Source: Acrocarpospora pleiomorpha
Lineage (GTDB): Bacteria > Actinomycetota > Actinomycetes > Streptosporangiales > Streptosporangiaceae
Reading direction: 5' to 3'
DNA: 64,000 nucleotides
Assembly (NCBI RefSeq): GCF_009687885.1
Contig: NZ_BLAF01000013.1
Location: 1-64,000 of the forward strand
This document shows, piece after piece, positions 44,736-53,146 of this stretch. The notes below the pieces were generated by a model. The model worked only from the letters and a program-made list of their open reading frames with translations, was not told the origin of the DNA and did no database searches. Position 1 is the stretch's first letter. Each line of letters opens with the position of its first letter. A program made the translations under genes and the position numbers.

Positions 44736-45668
44736 TCACTGGCCGGCCGTCCCACCGATGAGAAGGCCAACTTGGGCGTAAGCGTGACGTAGGCGGGCGA
44801 ATGGAATTCCGAGGCTTTCAGCGATTTCTTGGACTGATTCGCCGTCGTGGAATCTTGCCGCCGTCGATGCAGCCAAGGCGTAGAGGTCGAGCTCGTCGTC
44901 CATGTGCGACACCACGGACGCTTGGCCTAGCAGATAACGGTCGATCGACTGGACAACCTCAGTGATCTGGTCGTCGCTTACCCCCTTGTTGGTGAGCTGG
45001 TCGTTCACGAGCCGAGCGATCTCTTCTCCGAGGCCCGCCTGGAAGACAGCAGGAGCAAACGAGGTCAGCCACCCTTCAATGGAACTGCGGGAGGTGGATC
45101 GGATTGTCATGACAAAAGATCGAATTCGCAGTACTAGAGGAATGGGGACGTCCCAATCGAACGCCGCACTGGTTGGCCTCTCGACTCCCCGCCCCCAGGT
45201 CTCTGCATATTTGCGGGCGGCGTCGGGACCCATCTCCTTATCACTGGAAAGCCATTCGACATAGGAATCGAAGGCTTTCTCATCTCCCGTCAAGCCGTCC
45301 AGGCGAAGCCAGTCGAAAAGCAACCTGGCCCGCAGTACCTCCCGTTGACTTGTCAGATCCCCGATCTCTGCCCTAAGCAGATGGATCTCTTGGTTGCGGA
45401 GAACCTCGATGGGCTGACGCAACTCGTCAAGCGAGAGCTTGAAGACCCTCGCGAAGGCCACGGCCTCATCGACGCTGATGGACCGGCGTCTCTCTCTGGG
45501 CTTCACGATCTTTGAGATGGACGACTGGTGCATCGGGCAGCCGACGTCGGTCATCTCCTTGGACAGCCGCTCTTGCGACCATCCGCGCTGGATCATCTCC
45601 CACTCGATGCGACGGGCGATGTTCTCCTCGTCGCTGGCCTGGCCTTGGCTGGCTGGGCCGACCTGCAT
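44736..45668 (-). CDS. XRE-family transcriptional regulator
   Basis: A 310-aa protein with ATG at 45668. The HTH lies at residues ~18-75 (RIEWEMIQRGWSQERLSKEM ... SISKIV ... EAVAFARVFKLSLDELR). A coiled segment follows (~85-110), then a helical C-terminus of unknown role ending in a possible second HTH (VQEIAESLGIPFARLRHAYAQ). It converges on the 1170-aa pPIWI-RE-like gene from the other strand. Two palindromes in its promoter region (45684-45698 and 45760-45774) suggest autoregulation. The 121-bp gap to the PIWI-like gene is featureless. Confidence 0.7.
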   Translation of the reverse strand: MQVGPASQGQASDEENIARRIEWEMIQRGWSQERLSKEMTDVGCPMHQSSISKIVKPRERRRSISVDEAVAFARVFKLSLDELRQPIEVLRNQEIHLLRAEIGDLTSQREVLRARLLFDWLRLDGLTGDEKAFDSYVEWLSSDKEMGPDAARKYAETWGRGVERPTSAAFDWDVPIPLVLRIRSFVMTIRSTSRSSIEGWLTSFAPAVFQAGLGEEIARLVNDQLTNKGVSDDQITEVVQSIDRYLLGQASVVSHMDDELDLYALAASTAARFHDGESVQEIAESLGIPFARLRHAYAQVGLLIGGTAGQ

Positions 45669-45683
45669 GGGCTACACCTCTCA

Positions 45684-45698
45684 TTCATTCGGAATGAA
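45684..45698. promoter_or_regulatory. Operator candidate 1 of the XRE regulator
   Basis: TTCATTCGGAATGAA, perfect 7-bp arms around one base, 16 bp upstream of the XRE start codon. Confidence 0.45.
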
Positions 45699-45759
45699 GT
45701 CTATACCGTTCTGATTGCCGGTTCATCACAGTGTGTGCGATCCTGAACGCTCGCATAGT

Positions 45760-45774
45760 CATTCGAATCGAATG
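45760..45774. promoter_or_regulatory. Operator candidate 2 of the XRE regulator
   Basis: CATTCGAATCGAATG, 6-bp arms around AAT, sharing the CATTC...GAATG theme with the site at 45684. It lies between the divergent XRE gene and the small gene at 45838. Confidence 0.4.
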
Positions 45775-45837
45775 GCTTGATGTGGCACGTTCCGGCACGC
45801 GGCCCGCGTTGGCCCCGACAGGAAGGCGAGGTCCCTA

Positions 45838-46020
45838 ATGTCAGGCGTCCTCATCAGCGCGAAGACCGACGCCGACCTTGAGAGGTCGACCCAGATCGCC
45901 CGGGAGGGCATGAGCGTCGCCGAGCTTCTCGAACTCGGCGCGGCCCGTGCCCCTGATCATGGCGGGCCAAGCCCTGGGTCAAGAACTACGACCGGTCGGA
46001 AGACTCGCCGGCATTTCTGA
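45838..46020 (+). CDS. Possible small protein, 60 aa
   Basis: ATG 45838 opens MSGVLISAKTDADLERSTQIAREGMSVAELLELG, a plausible helical N-terminus; the last third is Gly/Arg-rich and looks out of frame, so the gene may be truncated. GGAAGG lies about 15 bp before the start, rather far. No family is recognised. Confidence 0.3.
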   Translation: MSGVLISAKTDADLERSTQIAREGMSVAELLELGAARAPDHGGPSPGSRTTTGRKTRRHF

Positions 46021-46250
46021 TCCACTCCGCCTGGGGTCAACCAGCACGCAGACCGACCCCGCAGGCAGCCCCAAAGCCCCTTCACATATGACACAAATCA
46101 CAGCTCGGCCACCCCACCGGAGCGATACGCAAGCCCATCTTGAAGTCCACCATCACCTCGAACCACGCCCCTATCAGGCGATTTGACACTAAGGCGGCAA
46201 CTCGCCACCCTCCATCCACCCGAAACGATCACGTCCTCCCGGGGGAACCG

Positions 46251-46895
46251 ATGCAGCACCCTGACCTCGACCGCGTCATGAGCGGCCTCGCCTGGATCCG
46301 CGACGCCCGCGAGAACCTCCTGGAGGCCCTCTACCCCGGCACCCCCGTGCCCGCTCAACCCCTCGACCCGCTCGGGCTCGACCTCCAGGCCCTCCGTGAC
46401 GCCGAGGCCCGTGTGGAGTGCATGGAGCGCTCGGAGACCACCCTGGGCGAGTCGCCCGCCCCGATCCGCCTCGACGTTTTCGACGTCCTGGTGGACATCA
46501 CCCGCCGCGCCTACCTCAACGCCTGGGCCGTCCATCAGGCCAGCGGCCATCCATGGCTCTACAGCCCCGACTCGACCATCACCGACCCACAGCCGTGGCT
46601 CGGCTACATCCACTTCGGCATCAACCAGCTAGGCCACGAGGAGAAGCACCACTGGCTCGTTGACGAGATCGGCCGCAACGCCGACGAACTCATCTCCCGC
46701 ATCATCCGCGTCCTCGGCCTCATCCACGACGGGCAGACCATCGCGGCACGTGTCCCTGGTGTCAGGGCGAGTCCACCTGGCGGGTCCGCGCCCTTCCGGG
46801 CGGCCCGGGGCGCGATCGTGTGTGAGTCGGGCACATGTGAGGCCTCGACGAGCAAGTGGTGGTGGAGGAGGCCAGTGTGGCCGATCAAGGAGTGA
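46251..46895 (+). CDS. Phage- or island-type hypothetical protein, 214 aa
   Basis: ATG 46251 follows GGGGGA. Residues ~1-165 are helical and well composed (LDRVMSGLAWIRDARENLLEAL ... GHPWLYSPDSTITDPQPWLGYIHFGI), of a kind common on actinomycete prophages and integrative elements. The last ~45 residues are low in expected composition and may reflect a frameshift. No catalytic motif is seen. Confidence 0.5.
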   Translation: MQHPDLDRVMSGLAWIRDARENLLEALYPGTPVPAQPLDPLGLDLQALRDAEARVECMERSETTLGESPAPIRLDVFDVLVDITRRAYLNAWAVHQASGHPWLYSPDSTITDPQPWLGYIHFGINQLGHEEKHHWLVDEIGRNADELISRIIRVLGLIHDGQTIAARVPGVRASPPGGSAPFRAARGAIVCESGTCEASTSKWWWRRPVWPIKE

Positions 46896-46951
46896 GGGGT
46901 CCTGGCGAAGCGCCTGCGCGCGGACGGTCCGGATGCGGCAGGATCGGGCGC

Positions 46952-47391
46952 GTGAGCGTTCCAGACTGGGTCGAATGGGTCAACGCGGTCGGCACCATTA
47001 CCGCCGCTGCGATCGCGGCCGGCGCCTACGTACAGTCCGTCCGGTCGAGCGCAGCCAACGAGCGGGCTCTAGTTCGAGAACGCCGCATCAATTTCGAGTT
47101 GGACAAACTTGGCGAGATCGCCGAGGCGATCACTAGCTTCGATCTAGGTGGCAGTTCCTACCGTCTTATCGGGCTCAGAGTGGAATGCTGCCCCCGGATG
47201 AATTCCCGCTTCTAAGGGCCACGTTGGGCTACCCGGCCACACCTCAAGCAAGGGCGTTCGTCGAAAAGAAGACCGAAAACATAGCTGGCAGCGGGCAGAC
47301 CCGCTGGGACGTTATGAGTGCGGACTTAACTATTGAATTCCTCGTAGCGATGCGCAAGCGCATAAACGACCGCGGGAGCAGCAAACTCTGA
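46952..47391 (+). pseudogene. Frameshifted island membrane-associated protein
   Basis: GTG 46952 opens VSVPDWVEWVNAVGTITAAAIAAGAYV, one hydrophobic helix, then a coil-like region. After GLRVE the frame derails (47182-47185) into CCPRMNSRF-stop, while the overlapping frame from ATG 47185 carries on as LPPDEFPLLRATLGYPATPQAR to 47391. One missing base explains it. The C-terminal part resembles the fragment at 32755-32958. Confidence 0.5.
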
Positions 47392-47439
47392 ATCAGGCAC
47401 GCGTACAGTAGCGGGGATGGCACGACCAACGTCCAGATG

Positions 47440-47672
47440 AAGGCCGAGGCTTCTGGGCAAGGTCGGGTGTATCAGGCAGGCGCGATCAGACCTTCAACGA
47501 GCGGTGAACGCACCATCGGCCGATCAGGGCGGGGATACCTCCATCCGGCTGGAAGGCACGGCAACAGGCGATGGCCGGGTATACCAGGCCGCCCGTGACC
47601 AGACCATCAACCAGATGGTGCTGCCGGCCGTGGCGCTACGGCCGGTGGAGCAGGTCGGGAGCGAAGCGGTAT
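47440..47672 (+). pseudogene. Decayed regulator-like fragment with QAGRDQ motifs
   Basis: Two copies of a GRVYQAGRDQ-type phrase (GQGRVYQAG and GDGRVYQAARDQTINQM) appear in broken frames, ending at TAA in GSEAV. Such phrases occur in actinomycete regulator or effector proteins. No intact gene lies in 47392-47770, which otherwise holds the left copy of a 91-bp inverted repeat. Confidence 0.35.
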
Positions 47673-47754
47673 AAGCACAAGAACGACTTGCTGGATGAGT
47701 TCATAACCAGGGGATTATGTGATGCTCGATAGCGGCCCTGTGCCCGGGCTCGAG
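47664..47754 (+). repeat. 91-bp inverted repeat, left copy
   Basis: Matches the complement of 56174-56264 at 87 of 91 positions by direct alignment. The frame reads KRYKHKNDLLDEFITRGL. The two copies enclose the transporter, dehydrogenase and SnoaL genes. Confidence 0.8.
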
Positions 47755-47770
47755 CCCTGGTCGTACGCCT

Positions 47771-48238
47771 CTAACGGAGGGTGCCGTCGAAGATCGCCTG
47801 ATTTCCCCGCTGCCAGTGTGGAAACTGCTCGACCTTGGTGATCCGCCACCCTCGATCCCGGACCAAGTGGTACTCGTAGTAACCGACCTGCTGCTGGAAC
47901 TCACCGTCAGTCGCCCCCGCGAGGTAGTGAGTCGCATTCAGCGTCGACCAGACAACCGCGCTGTCGCCGTCGATGGTCACCTGGTGGTTCGCACTGATGT
48001 GTTGAGTGGCCGTGTAGGACTCGAACGCGCGCCGGAGCACCGTGATGACCTCGGGAAGCTCGAGGCGCACCCACCGGCCTGTCCTGATCGTGTTGAGCTC
48101 GATCTCGTCCACGAAGCAGCTCGCCAAGTCATCCCAACGACGTCGATCGATGCTGACGGCGAACTTGCACACGACGTCGATGATGGAGGTTCGGTCCAGC
48201 AGGGTGTTCAACTGCTCCTGAACAGACTTGTCCGACAT
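47771..48238 (-). CDS. SnoaL/NTF2-like protein (ring-hydroxylase beta-subunit type)
   Basis: A 155-aa protein from ATG 48238 (MSDKSVQEQ). The NTF2-like cone fold is indicated by LDRTSIIDVVCKFAVSIDRRRWDDLASCFVDE, the ISANHQVTIDGDSAVVWS strand pair and the terminal GWRITKVEQFPHWQRG. Such SnoaL_4-type proteins act as small isomerases, dehydratases or hydrolases in catabolic and polyketide routes. It is divergent from the dehydrogenase at 48460, with which it shares a 221-bp promoter gap. One of four related proteins in this region. Confidence 0.7.
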   Translation of the reverse strand: MSDKSVQEQLNTLLDRTSIIDVVCKFAVSIDRRRWDDLASCFVDEIELNTIRTGRWVRLELPEVITVLRRAFESYTATQHISANHQVTIDGDSAVVWSTLNATHYLAGATDGEFQQQVGYYEYHLVRDRGWRITKVEQFPHWQRGNQAIFDGTLR

Positions 48239-48459
48239 GCCTCTGTCTCCTTCGCCGACTTCGCCGGCCCGCAACTCTGGGCGGCACAGGGACTGCTGTG
48301 CCTGCTTCCGTCTCATCTCGTCGTGAGGGTCACGTATCCAACCTCATGCTAAGACGCTCGGATCGCAGTCGTTCACCCCGTTCTGGTGGCAGGAATCGTC
48401 TCGACGTCGGCCTCCGCGACCCGGACGCTCAGAACTGACCAGATGAACGGAGCACTCAC

Positions 48460-49215
48460 ATGACTGCAATCTCGTCCGGGCCGCTGGCGGGCAGACGGGC
48501 GCTGGTGACCGGGGGCTCGCGAGGCATCGGAGCCGCGATCGTGCGCCGCCTCACAGCAGACGGCGCCCACGTTGCCTTCACGTTCAAGTCCTCGACCGCT
48601 GCCGCTGAGGACCTGTGCGCAGAGGTGCGCGAGTCGGGCGGCGTGATCGCCGCCATCGCGGCAGACAGTGCCGATCCCACCGAGGTGGGAATCGCTGTCG
48701 ACAGTGCGGTCGCTGCGCTCGGTGGGTTGGACATCCTCGTCAACAACGTAGGAGCTGGACACATCGCCCCCATCGACAGCTACTCGCAGGAGAAGTTCGA
48801 CGAGATGGTCGCCATCAACCTCAGTGGGACCTTTGCCTTCATCCACCACGCACTTCCTCACCTCGCCGAGGGCGCACGGATCATCAACATCGGCAGCATC
48901 AATGCCGAGCGCGTTCAGAGCCCAGGGCTCGCGGTCTATGCGATGACAAAGGGGGCCATCGCTTCGCTGACCCGAGGAATGGCGCGCGATCTCGGCCCGC
49001 GGGGCATCACGGTGAACAACGTTCAGCCTGGACCAGTTGCCACCAGCGCCAACCCGGACGAAGGTGACCACGCCGACCTGTCTCGATCGATCATGGCCCT
49101 CGGTCGGTACGGCGCCACCGACGAGGTGGCCAGCGTGGTGAGCTTTCTCTCTGGCCCCGAGTCCGCCTATGTCACAGGCGCGAACTGGAACGTCGATGGA
49201 GGATTCACCGTCTGA
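48460..49215 (+). CDS. Short-chain dehydrogenase/reductase (FabG-like)
   Basis: A 251-aa protein. Cofactor motif TGGSRGIG (~17-24), NNVGAG, catalytic Ser in IGSINAE, Y-x-x-x-K in YAMTK, and the closing VTGANWNVDGGF typical of classical SDRs. The aromatic or lipid-type substrate is unknown. Start ATG 48460 follows GGAG. The next gene, a SnoaL-like protein, starts 63 bp downstream and is probably cotranscribed. Confidence 0.85.
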   Translation: MTAISSGPLAGRRALVTGGSRGIGAAIVRRLTADGAHVAFTFKSSTAAAEDLCAEVRESGGVIAAIAADSADPTEVGIAVDSAVAALGGLDILVNNVGAGHIAPIDSYSQEKFDEMVAINLSGTFAFIHHALPHLAEGARIINIGSINAERVQSPGLAVYAMTKGAIASLTRGMARDLGPRGITVNNVQPGPVATSANPDEGDHADLSRSIMALGRYGATDEVASVVSFLSGPESAYVTGANWNVDGGFTV

Positions 49216-49278
49216 GATCGTGAACCCAAGAACATCTCAAGACCACCTGACTGCTCCGTCGAAATCTGGAGGCCATGC

Positions 49279-49728
49279 ATGAGCGCAAACGACCCCGAAG
49301 CCTCGTCCCATAACCGCATGGCCACGCTGAACAGCTTCTACGATGCCGAGCAGCGCTACGTGGCGGCCGGTGGTGCCAAGGCAGGCGCGGACTTCAGCGA
49401 GATGGCGGCGCATCTGCACCCCGAGGTTATTGCGCGTCAAGGCCCTACCGTGCCGTATCCCGGTGACTGGCACGGCATCGCCGGCATCGAACGATTCTTC
49501 GCCGTGTTCACCGAGACGTGGTCGACCCTGAATCTGACGGAGATCCAGTACTTCGCCGGCGAGACGGGTCTCGCCATCCAGATGCGCATGCAGGCCACCT
49601 CCGTCGCCACAGGCAAAAGCCTGGACACCCTGGTGGGCCATTTCCTCATCTTCGAGGACGGTCTGATCCGGGAATTCAACGTCTTCTATCACGACCCCGT
49701 CCAGGTGCGGGAGGCGACGCAGCCTTAA
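49279..49728 (+). CDS. SnoaL-like NTF2-fold protein
   Basis: A 149-aa protein starting ATG 49279. FSEMAAHLHPEVIARQGPTVPYPGDWHGIAGIERFFAVF, then LDTLVGHFLIFEDGLIREFNVFYHD, is the SnoaL_2/ester-cyclase-like pattern with its loop at the pocket mouth. It resembles the 58562 protein in order of elements (RFYDAE / SFYDAE start). Role as a small isomerase or hydrolase for the pathway is inferred from context. The 225-bp gap after it shows no gene. Confidence 0.7.
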   Translation: MSANDPEASSHNRMATLNSFYDAEQRYVAAGGAKAGADFSEMAAHLHPEVIARQGPTVPYPGDWHGIAGIERFFAVFTETWSTLNLTEIQYFAGETGLAIQMRMQATSVATGKSLDTLVGHFLIFEDGLIREFNVFYHDPVQVREATQP

Positions 49729-49953
49729 GTCGCTGGGGCGGCGCGCCTTCTTTGAGGCACCCCTCTTCCGTGTCGGCCCTACGAGAAGCGAAGTTCCAGA
49801 CCTCGGCTACGTCAAGGCGAAGCCGGGCATCAGGTTCAACGCGTTCGAGCCGGGCAACTGATCTGGTGAGCGCATCGATCGACACATCGTCATCGCCGAA
49901 GCAGCGTCCCGGGCCGGAGTTGTCTCGCGCCGCCTCGACGCCATCGGCCACGC

Positions 49954-50646
49954 TCAGCGCATATGACTTCCTCCGTCCGTGACAAGGACTTGGCCCGTCA
50001 GAGCCTCGGCGCCTTCCGAGGCCAAAAAGGCCACCGCATGGGCGGTGTCCTCTGGGATGAGTGCTCGCTTGATCGCCTGACTCGCAATCGAGGCGTCGAG
50101 CGCTCCCTCAGCAACGACGGCTCTCGCCGCCGGAGTGTCAGTGTGGCCCGGCGCCACAGCGGTCACTGCGATGCCGCTCTCGCCGTATGAGACGGCCAGG
50201 GTGCGCACAATCCCGAGAAGCGCGGCCTTGCTCACGACGTAAGGGAGGAAAGTCTCGTTCGGTGGCATCCACTGCCCGTCCGAGGAGATGAGGATGATCC
50301 TGCCGAAGCCGCGCTCGACCATCCCCGGCACAAACGCCTGCGCCAACCAGAGCGCGGCCTCAACATTGACCGCCATCAGATTCCGCCACCGCTCCAGGTC
50401 GAGATCGGCGAGAGTCATTGGGTCGAGGTAGCCGGCGCAGTGGACGAGGACGTCGCACCGCCCGTAACGCTCCAGAACCTGTCGAGCGGCCGATTGGGTC
50501 GCCAGCGAGGAGGCCAGATCACACACCACGTCGCCACTTCGATCAAGTACGACTGTGACGTGGCCAGACGCTCGCAGCGCGGTCACGATCGCCGATCCGA
50601 TGGCTCCTGCGCCGCCTGTCACGACCGCAACACGTTGGTCGACCAT
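49954..50646 (-). CDS. Short-chain dehydrogenase/reductase
   Basis: A 230-aa protein with TGGAGAIG cofactor loop (residues ~10-17), VLVHCAG in place of NNAG, ISSDGQ for the catalytic Ser, YVVSK (Tyr and Lys intact) and the C-terminal LTGQVLVTDGG. It is the last gene of a minus-strand set with ABC transporter components, 144 bp after the permease. It probably acts on the imported compound or its product; substrate unknown. Confidence 0.8.
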   Translation of the reverse strand: MVDQRVAVVTGGAGAIGSAIVTALRASGHVTVVLDRSGDVVCDLASSLATQSAARQVLERYGRCDVLVHCAGYLDPMTLADLDLERWRNLMAVNVEAALWLAQAFVPGMVERGFGRIILISSDGQWMPPNETFLPYVVSKAALLGIVRTLAVSYGESGIAVTAVAPGHTDTPAARAVVAEGALDASIASQAIKRALIPEDTAHAVAFLASEGAEALTGQVLVTDGGSHMR

Positions 50647-50790
50647 GATGCATTCAACCTTCTCTCGGGCGGCGCTGATGGATCTCGCCTCCGCTGGCCG
50701 GCTTCACGCCGCCACGACGTAAGTGCCATGCCCGGGTCGACCCGCCTTTCTGTCGGCCGATCCGGGGATCCTTCCCGACGGACTTCCGAC

Positions 50791-51861
50791 TCAGGCCACT
50801 CTTCGACGGCGCGCAATGGTCGAAATGACGAGCGCGATCAGCAGCGCTGCCCCGTTGAACACATCCTGAATGTAGACCTCGGCACCCATCTGGTTGAGAC
50901 CGGTGATACCCACGCCGATCACATAGACAGCGATCACCGTCCCGGCGACGTTGTAGCGTCCCGGCCTGAAACAGGTGGCCCCGAGAAAGGCTGCAGCGAA
51001 CGCCGGCAACAGCGAGCCGAGGCCGATCACTGGTGACGAACCGCCCAGACTCGTCATCGATATGCATCCCGCCACTGAGCACAGGAACCCGGCGGTGATG
51101 AAACTCTGACGGATCTGGCGGTCAGCGTTGATCCCCGACAGTCTCGCCGCCGTGGGGTTCGCGCCAACGGCGTAGGAACGGCGCCCCCACACCGTCAACT
51201 CCAGCAATACGAACAACAAGACGGCTGCTACAGCGAGATAGATGAACGGCAGGGGGACGCCGGCGACTCGCACCCTCCCCAGGTCGAGGAACCAAGCAGG
51301 CGCCGGACCAGTGATCACGTGATTCTGTGTCAACCATTCGGTGAGTCCAAGAATAAGCATGCCGGTTCCGAGAGTCGTCGTGAACGACGGCAGGCCAAGT
51401 CGCGTGATCAATTGACCGTTGACGATCCCGATCACGACTCCGATTCCCACCACGACGACGAGCGCCAGAAGCGGGGGCCACTGATGTTGGATCACAAGCA
51501 CCGCACAAAGACTCTGTGCAAGACCGAGTTGGAATCCTGTGGACAGGTCGAAGTGGCCGGCAACGAGAGGGACGACTACGGCTAGCGCCAGCAGTCCCGT
51601 CATCGCCTGTACGGACAGGATCGTCTGCAGGTTCGATGTCGTGGCGAAGACCTGAGGATTGTTCAGGCTGAACGCCACCCAGAGGAGCACCAGGACTCCG
51701 AGCAAGGCGAATCTGGACACGAACTCGGAGACCAGGTGAGTACTCCCCCGACGTCTCGACTCTCGTGGTTCCTCACCCGCCGCCGAGTCCGCTCCGATCG
51801 CACCCTCGCGGTCGAAGACCGAGCGTGGCTGTATGTCGACACGCGTGCTTTCATCACTCAC
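50791..51861 (-). CDS. Ribose-type ABC transporter permease
   Basis: A 356-aa protein; GTG 51861 is chosen since it overlaps the stop of the binding-protein gene as GTGA. Residues ~1-40 are a polar cytoplasmic leader, followed by 8-10 membrane spans of the BPD_transp_2 family, including LALAVVVPLVAGHFDLSTG and the characteristic GANPTAARLSGI and INQMGAEVYIQDVFNGAALL elements. The permease forms the channel for the periplasmic-type binding protein encoded upstream. The family imports sugars and also other carbon sources such as autoinducer-2 or aromatic glycosides, so the substrate cannot be named. Confidence 0.85.
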   Translation of the reverse strand: MSDESTRVDIQPRSVFDREGAIGADSAAGEEPRESRRRGSTHLVSEFVSRFALLGVLVLLWVAFSLNNPQVFATTSNLQTILSVQAMTGLLALAVVVPLVAGHFDLSTGFQLGLAQSLCAVLVIQHQWPPLLALVVVVGIGVVIGIVNGQLITRLGLPSFTTTLGTGMLILGLTEWLTQNHVITGPAPAWFLDLGRVRVAGVPLPFIYLAVAAVLLFVLLELTVWGRRSYAVGANPTAARLSGINADRQIRQSFITAGFLCSVAGCISMTSLGGSSPVIGLGSLLPAFAAAFLGATCFRPGRYNVAGTVIAVYVIGVGITGLNQMGAEVYIQDVFNGAALLIALVISTIARRRRVA

Positions 51862-53012
51862 TTGGTACCCCACAGTTCGCGGAACATCGACTGGTAGTCA
51901 AACTCAATGTCCCAACCCTGCTCGAACGCTTCTTCGGGGGCGGCGCCGATGTTCTCCGCGGTCCAGATGCGCTGCGGAAGGACCCAGAACTTCTCTGCTG
52001 GCTGGCCAGCCATCAAGCGAGCGAGGCTGTCGATGGCCAGCCAAGCCGAGTAGGGAGTCGGTGACGCCAACTCGAACGCCATCTCCCCGGTCTTGATCTG
52101 GGTCATCTGCTGGGGATAGCCCGTCATCGACATGAGCTTGACGCTGCCGGTCTTCCCGGCCTGCTGAATGCCCTGCTGCATGAAACTGACGCAACAGTCA
52201 TCCGATCCCCAGATGTAGTTGATATCGGGGTGCTGCTGGAGCTGAGTCGTGACGAGCGGCGCAAGGCTCGTCCCCATGGTCGCTGCCGTGATGTCCGCCT
52301 TGTAGACGACGCAGTCGCCGCAGTCGCTGTCAAGCTTTTCGGCGATCGCCGCGGTCCGCTGCTGTACGTTCGTGAAACCCGGAACGTCGAGCAACAGCAC
52401 GTGCGCCTTGCCCCCGGAGTCGGCCGTGATCCACTCGGCAACATCGGCCCCACCCACCTTTGGGTCCGGCGCGATGTATGTGTCAACTCCCTCGACGTCG
52501 TCATCCCCCGGGGTTTGCTGAGTGAGCACGAAGGGGACGTCCTTTGCCGCCACCGACTCCATTGCGTCGCCGAAGAGGTTCGGGTCCGCCGAGACTGCGA
52601 CAATGCCATCGATACCGGACGCGACCGCCTGCTTGACGGTCTGGTTCCACACCGTGGGATCCAACTTGCCGTCGATCATGTCGACAGTCCATCCCAACGA
52701 CTCTGCGACCCGCTTCTCTTCCTCTGCCTCGTTGACACACCCTTGGCCGGCGCTCCCGCAAGGCATGATCAGGATGTGCTTGCCGGTTGGCGGAGTGAAC
52801 TTCTCCGTGGGGCCATCAACCTCATCGACCGGCCCCATGGCGTCCGTTACTACCGCTGACTCATCGCCGACGGCGCTGCCATTGTCTGTGCCGACGTCGT
52901 TCGAGCCCCCTGAACATGCTGCCAAGGTCAGGACGGATGCGGTTGCGATTGCTCCCCAGAGCATTGCGCCACTTCGGCGCAGAACGCGCCCGCCTTGTCG
53001 GTTGATACTCAC
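51858..53012 (-). CDS. ABC transporter substrate-binding lipoprotein (sugar type)
   Basis: A 384-aa protein. GTG 53012 is preferred because GGAGGG lies 7 nt ahead; an in-frame ATG 53045 would add 11 residues with no site. The signal peptide ends in LTLAACSGG, a lipobox with the lipidated Cys, so the protein is anchored outside the membrane. The rest fits the Peripla_BP_4 fold (GIDGIVAVSADPNLFGDAM, PFVLTQQTP, YIWGSDDCCVSFMQQGIQQAG). Position between ATPase and permease defines a three-component importer. Confidence 0.85.
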   Translation of the reverse strand: MSINRQGGRVLRRSGAMLWGAIATASVLTLAACSGGSNDVGTDNGSAVGDESAVVTDAMGPVDEVDGPTEKFTPPTGKHILIMPCGSAGQGCVNEAEEEKRVAESLGWTVDMIDGKLDPTVWNQTVKQAVASGIDGIVAVSADPNLFGDAMESVAAKDVPFVLTQQTPGDDDVEGVDTYIAPDPKVGGADVAEWITADSGGKAHVLLLDVPGFTNVQQRTAAIAEKLDSDCGDCVVYKADITAATMGTSLAPLVTTQLQQHPDINYIWGSDDCCVSFMQQGIQQAGKTGSVKLMSMTGYPQQMTQIKTGEMAFELASPTPYSAWLAIDSLARLMAGQPAEKFWVLPQRIWTAENIGAAPEEAFEQGWDIEFDYQSMFRELWGTK

Positions 53013-53146
53013 CGTTGTGCCCTCCATCTTGTTAGAAGAATTCACGCGTGGACGACCCGAAGTCGCATCTGTGGGATCCTGACCACGTCGTCACAACGAC
53101 GTGCATCGCGGACTGCTGTGTCAAGAGAGTCGTGACTGAACCCGAT

